From assembly GCA_900766775.1 (NCBI GenBank), contig CAAFXN010000013.1, positions 1 to 6,683 on the forward strand: 6,683 nucleotides of DNA, written 5' to 3'. The position numbers were made by a program, and so were the translations under genes. Within the stretch, counting starts at the first letter, position 1, and every line of letters starts with the position of its first letter. Positions 4,640 to 6,683 of the stretch are shown in pieces. This DNA comes from Bacteroidales bacterium (GTDB lineage Bacteria; Bacteroidota; Bacteroidia; Bacteroidales; Paludibacteraceae). The notes beneath the pieces are model-generated. The model ran no database searches, had not been told where the DNA came from, and worked only from the letters and a program-made list of their open reading frames with translations.

Positions 4640-5182
4640 TTACTTTTTGAAGGGTAAGCCAAACTCACGCAACAGAGCAAAGCCCTCTTCGTCGGTCTGA
4701 GCAGTGGTCACGAAAGTGATGTTCATACCCAGCAGTTTGGTAATGTTATCAATGTTAATTTCAGGGAAGATAATCTGCTCTTGGATACCGAGGGTGTAGT
4801 TACCACGGCCATCCATCTTGCTCGGAATACCTTTGAAGTCGCGGATACGAGGCAATGCCACGCGCACGAGACGCTCCAAGAACTCGTACATACGCTCGCC
4901 GCGGAGGGTTACACGTACGCCGATAGGCATTTTCTTACGCACCTTGAAGTTAGCGATATCTTTCTTGGAGAGGGTAGCGACTGCTTTCTGACCTGCGATA
5001 GCGGTCATCTCTGCTTGTGCTACGTCGATGATTTTCTTATCAGCGACAGCATCTCCCAGACCCTGATTGAGGACGATCTTCGTGAGTTTCGGGCACTGCA
5101 TCACAGTAGTGTAGTTGAACTCTTTCATCAAGATAGGAACGATACGCTCCTGGTAATCTTGCTTCAAACTTGCTGTATTCAT
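4640..5182 (-). CDS. rplE: 50S ribosomal protein L5 (uL5)
   Basis: L5 binds 5S rRNA in the central protuberance and forms an intersubunit bridge to the 30S head. The 180-residue product is of family length. It has YQERIVPILMKEFNY (10-24), PKLTKIVLNQGLGDA (31-45), the RNA-contact stretch KKDIANFKVRKKMPIGVRVT (73-92), RGERMYEFLERLVRVALPRI (94-113), RDFKGIP (114-120) and NYTLGIQEQIIFPEI (128-142). The start ATG 5180-5182 lies only 3 bases after the rplX stop. AAGGAG inside the last rplX codons, nine bases upstream, can serve as its ribosome site, suggesting translational coupling. In E. coli the start of this gene is where S8 represses the operon; I could not recognise that structure here. Stop TAA. 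Confidence 0.98.
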   Translation of the reverse strand: MNTASLKQDYQERIVPILMKEFNYTTVMQCPKLTKIVLNQGLGDAVADKKIIDVAQAEMTAIAGQKAVATLSKKDIANFKVRKKMPIGVRVTLRGERMYEFLERLVRVALPRIRDFKGIPSKMDGRGNYTLGIQEQIIFPEINIDNITKLLGMNITFVTTAQTDEEGFALLREFGLPFKK

Positions 5183-5185
5183 TGC

Positions 5186-5494
5186 TTAGATCTCCTTACC
5201 AGTTTTTTTGGATACGCGGACCAACTTACCATCCTTCAACACGCGACCTACGCGAACGGGCTTACCGTCTTCTACGGGGTTGAGGTTGGAGATATGGATA
5301 GGTGCCTCCTGTTTAACGATGCCCCCTTGGGGGTTCTTTGCATTAGGTTTGGTACTCTTCGATACCATATTCACACCTTCTACGATAGCACGCTGTTTCT
5401 CTACGAGCACCTCCAGCACACGGCCGGTTTTGCCTTTAGAAGCGCCTGCGTTAACGTAAACGGTATCACCTTTCTTAATATGTAATTTTGCCAT
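5186..5494 (-). CDS. rplX: 50S ribosomal protein L24 (uL24)
   Basis: L24 is one of the two proteins that initiate 50S assembly, binding the 5' domain of 23S rRNA, and it sits near the peptide exit tunnel. The 102-residue product starts MAKLHIKKGDTVYVNAGASKG and has the KOW motif at about 5-31 (KKGDTVYV then GKTGRVLEV). The L24-specific segment follows with VEGVNMVSKSTKP (38-50), GGIVKQEAPIHISNL (57-71) and KPVRVGRVLKDGKLVRVSKKTGK (78-100, shared basic tail). It lies 21 bases after rplN and 3 before rplE. The leader before the ATG at 5492-5494 is AT-rich without Shine-Dalgarno. Stop TAA. Confidence 0.98.
   Translation of the reverse strand: MAKLHIKKGDTVYVNAGASKGKTGRVLEVLVEKQRAIVEGVNMVSKSTKPNAKNPQGGIVKQEAPIHISNLNPVEDGKPVRVGRVLKDGKLVRVSKKTGKEI
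5192..5197 (-). promoter_or_regulatory. Shine-Dalgarno-like site for rplE within rplX
   Basis: AAGGAG lies in the last sense codons of rplX (Lys-Glu), nine bases before the rplE ATG. It supports the rplE start and suggests coupled translation of L24 and L5. Because it is also coding, selection for ribosome binding is uncertain. Confidence 0.45.
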
Positions 5495-5515
5495 TACTGT
5501 AACTAATTTAGATGA

Positions 5516-5881
5516 TTAGAGCACTTCGGGTGCCAACGAGATAATTTTCATGTTCGTTTGACGGAGTTCACGAGCCACAGGACCGAAGATACGCGAGCCG
5601 CGGAGCTCACCTGCGTTGTTGACAAGCACGCATGCGTTGTCATCGAAGCGGATGTAACTTCCGTCAGCGCGGCGTACTTCTTTCTTCACGCGCACTACGA
5701 TAGCACGGCTAACCGTACCGTCTTTGATAGCGGAAGAAGGGATAACGCCCTTAACGGCTACTACGATGGTGTCTCCAAGGGTGGCATAACGTTTCTTAGT
5801 ACCGCCCAGAACGCGGATTACCAATGCCTCTTTTGCACCGGAGTTATCCGCAACGATAAGTCTTGATTCTTGCTGTACCAT
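5516..5881 (-). CDS. rplN: 50S ribosomal protein L14 (uL14)
   Basis: L14 lies on the interface side of the 50S subunit and contacts 16S rRNA in a subunit bridge; it is also the docking point of the silencing factor RsfS in other bacteria. The 121-residue product is of standard length. It starts MVQQESRLIVADNSGAKEAL (1-20), followed by VIRVLGGTKKRYATLGDTIV (21-40). The L14 signature lies at about 60-87 (AIVVRVKK, RADGSYIRFDDNACVLV), and the end is GSRIFGPVARELR...MKIISLAPEVL. The ATG at 5879-5881 is 2 bases past the rpsQ stop, so coupled translation is likely. Stop TAA. Confidence 0.98.
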   Translation of the reverse strand: MVQQESRLIVADNSGAKEALVIRVLGGTKKRYATLGDTIVVAVKGVIPSSAIKDGTVSRAIVVRVKKEVRRADGSYIRFDDNACVLVNNAGELRGSRIFGPVARELRQTNMKIISLAPEVL

Positions 5882-5883
5882 AA

Positions 5884-6141
5884 TTACTTAGCCCTTTCGA
5901 TAATTTGAGTTAGACGCCAACGAACTGTCTTGCTCAGCGGACGAGTCTCCATGATGCGTACGGTATCGCCGATGCCGCACTCGTTCTTCTCGTCATGAAC
6001 ATGGAACTTGCGAGTTTTATTGACAAACTTGCCATAGATGGGGTGTTTCTCTTTCCACTTAACGGCTACGACGATTGTCTTATCCATCTTGTTGGAAACG
6101 ACTACACCTACACGCTCTTTTCTTAGATTTCTTGTTTCCAT
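5884..6141 (-). CDS. rpsQ: 30S ribosomal protein S17 (uS17)
   Basis: S17 is a primary 16S rRNA-binding protein of the 30S body with an OB fold. The 85-residue product starts METRNLRKERVGVVVSNKMD, a common Bacteroidetes N-terminus. It has KTIVVAVKWKEKHPIYGKFV (21-40), RKFHVHDEKNECGIGD (44-59) and the S17 signature GDTVRIMETRPLSKTVRW (58-75). It is 15 bases after rpmC and 2 bases before rplN. The leader is T/A-rich (AAAACGACAAGTGAA) with no Shine-Dalgarno; the ATG at 6139-6141 is the only sensible start. Stop TAA. Confidence 0.98.
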   Translation of the reverse strand: METRNLRKERVGVVVSNKMDKTIVVAVKWKEKHPIYGKFVNKTRKFHVHDEKNECGIGDTVRIMETRPLSKTVRWRLTQIIERAK

Positions 6142-6156
6142 TTCACTTGTCGTTTT

Positions 6157-6351
6157 TTACTTGTTAAGTTCTCTTGCACGCAACTCAGTTGCCAGACGTG
6201 CGATTGTCTTACGAGCAACCTTAATCTGCAACGGATTGTCGAGCGGAGAAATGCTGTGATTCAGTTTCATACGAGTGAGAGCCTCTTTCTCCGAAGCCAA
6301 ACGCTCTTGAATCTCAGCGGTAGTTAACTCTTTGATTTCAGCTGTTTTCAT
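6157..6351 (-). CDS. rpmC: 50S ribosomal protein L29 (uL29)
   Basis: L29 is a small helical protein beside the peptide exit tunnel, next to L23, where nascent-chain factors dock. The 64-residue product starts MKTAEIKELTTAEIQERLAS, forms two long predicted helices (about 10-33 and 41-62), and carries the L29 signature NPLQIKVARKTIARL (39-53). The conserved middle MKLNHSISPLDNP (28-40) is typical of the family. The start ATG at 6349-6351 is 8 bases past the rplP stop, with TTAGGATT as leader, at best a weak ribosome-binding match. Stop TAA. Confidence 0.97.
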   Translation of the reverse strand: MKTAEIKELTTAEIQERLASEKEALTRMKLNHSISPLDNPLQIKVARKTIARLATELRARELNK

Positions 6352-6359
6352 AATCCTAA

Positions 6360-6683
6360 TTATACATTTTGGGTTGCGTCGTAATCACGTCTTACGACAA
6401 ATTTAGTAGTGATAGGAAGTTTCTGTGCTGCCAAGCGGAGTGCCTCTTTAGCTACTTCGTACGATACACCTTCTACCTCGAAGATGATACGTCCGGGCTC
6501 CAAAGGTACTACGAATCCTTCGGGCGCACCCTTACCTTTACCCATACGGACATCCAAAGGCTTCTTTGTGATAGGTTTATCCGGGAAAACACGGATCCAC
6601 ACCTGACCTTGACGTTGCATATAACGGGTAACTGCGATACGGGCTGCTTCGATTTGACGACCTGTCAACCAGATGGTACCAAG
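6360..6683 (-). CDS. rplP: 50S ribosomal protein L16 (uL16), 5' end outside window
   Basis: L16 contacts the A-site tRNA region and joins late in 50S assembly. The frame is open to the window edge and gives the last 107 residues, beginning LGTIWLTGRQIEAAR. By comparison with E. coli L16 about 35 N-terminal residues are missing. Family blocks are TGRQIEAARIAVTRYMQRQG (7-26), VWIRVFPDKPITKKP (28-42), the second signature VRMGKGKGAPEGF (45-57), VSYEVAKEALRLAAQKLP (73-90) and TTKFVVRRDYD (92-102). The arginine in VRMG corresponds to E. coli Arg81, hydroxylated there. A TTG near the edge (6666-6668) is an internal leucine codon, not a start. It is 8 bases before rpmC. Stop TAA. Confidence 0.97.
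   Translation of the reverse strand, partial: LGTIWLTGRQIEAARIAVTRYMQRQGQVWIRVFPDKPITKKPLDVRMGKGKGAPEGFVVPLEPGRIIFEVEGVSYEVAKEALRLAAQKLPITTKFVVRRDYDATQNV

Noticed and set aside
4781..5485. 234-codon open frame on the plus strand
   Set aside because: It is antisense to rplE and rplX and shows no protein family features.
6666..6668. TTG start for L16 inside the window
   Set aside because: The frame stays open upstream with L16-like residues to the window edge, so this TTG is an internal leucine and the real start is outside.
200..6683. A new biological system, mobile element, toxin-antitoxin pair or CRISPR array
   Set aside because: The block is fully occupied by conserved ribosomal, secY and map genes in canonical order, with no extra genes, direct repeats or insertion scars; only non-coding spacers remain unexplained.

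Overview
The window is one strand-uniform block of ribosomal protein genes, all on the minus strand. It covers the end of the S10 operon and nearly all of the spc operon. In transcription order (high to low coordinate) the genes are rplP (5' end off the window), rpmC, rpsQ, rplN, rplX, rplE, rpsN, rpsH, rplF, rplR, rpsE, rpmD, rplO, secY and map (3' part cut off). The proteins look like those of Bacteroidota, most likely order Bacteroidales. Supporting signs are the 89-residue zinc-free S14, the 58-residue L30, the 114-residue L18, map directly after secY with no adk between, and mostly A-rich leaders. The genus cannot be fixed by eye.

Layout by region. Bases 1-20 are not genomic: they are identical to the 3' end of the Illumina TruSeq read-1 adapter, fused directly to a truncated map gene (21-165). 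secY lies at 200-1540. A 64-base spacer with a perfect 10-bp hairpin separates it from rplO (1605-2051). The next genes, rpmD to rpsH (2074-4120), are packed with 15-22 base gaps. An unusually long 243-base gap (4121-4363) then separates rpsH from rpsN. It contains several inverted repeats, a Bacteroidetes-type -7 element and a sigma-54-like -24/-12 match. From rpsN upstream to rplP (4364-6683) the genes are again packed, with 2-21 base gaps.

How the genes work together. The 14 ribosomal proteins are core components of the 30S and 50S subunits: 5S rRNA binding by L5 and L18, early assembly by L24, S8 and S17, fidelity by S5, the A-site region by L16, and the subunit bridge by L14. SecY forms the membrane channel that receives nascent chains from the ribosome. 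Map removes the initiator methionine co-translationally. Making them from one transcript balances ribosome, translocon and N-terminal processing.

I see no broken genes, mobile elements, tRNA or rRNA genes, or CRISPR, and no undescribed system. The parts worth a second look are the adapter junction, the rpsN-rpsH gap, the rplO-secY hairpin and the Shine-Dalgarno sequences before some genes, which are unexpected in this phylum.
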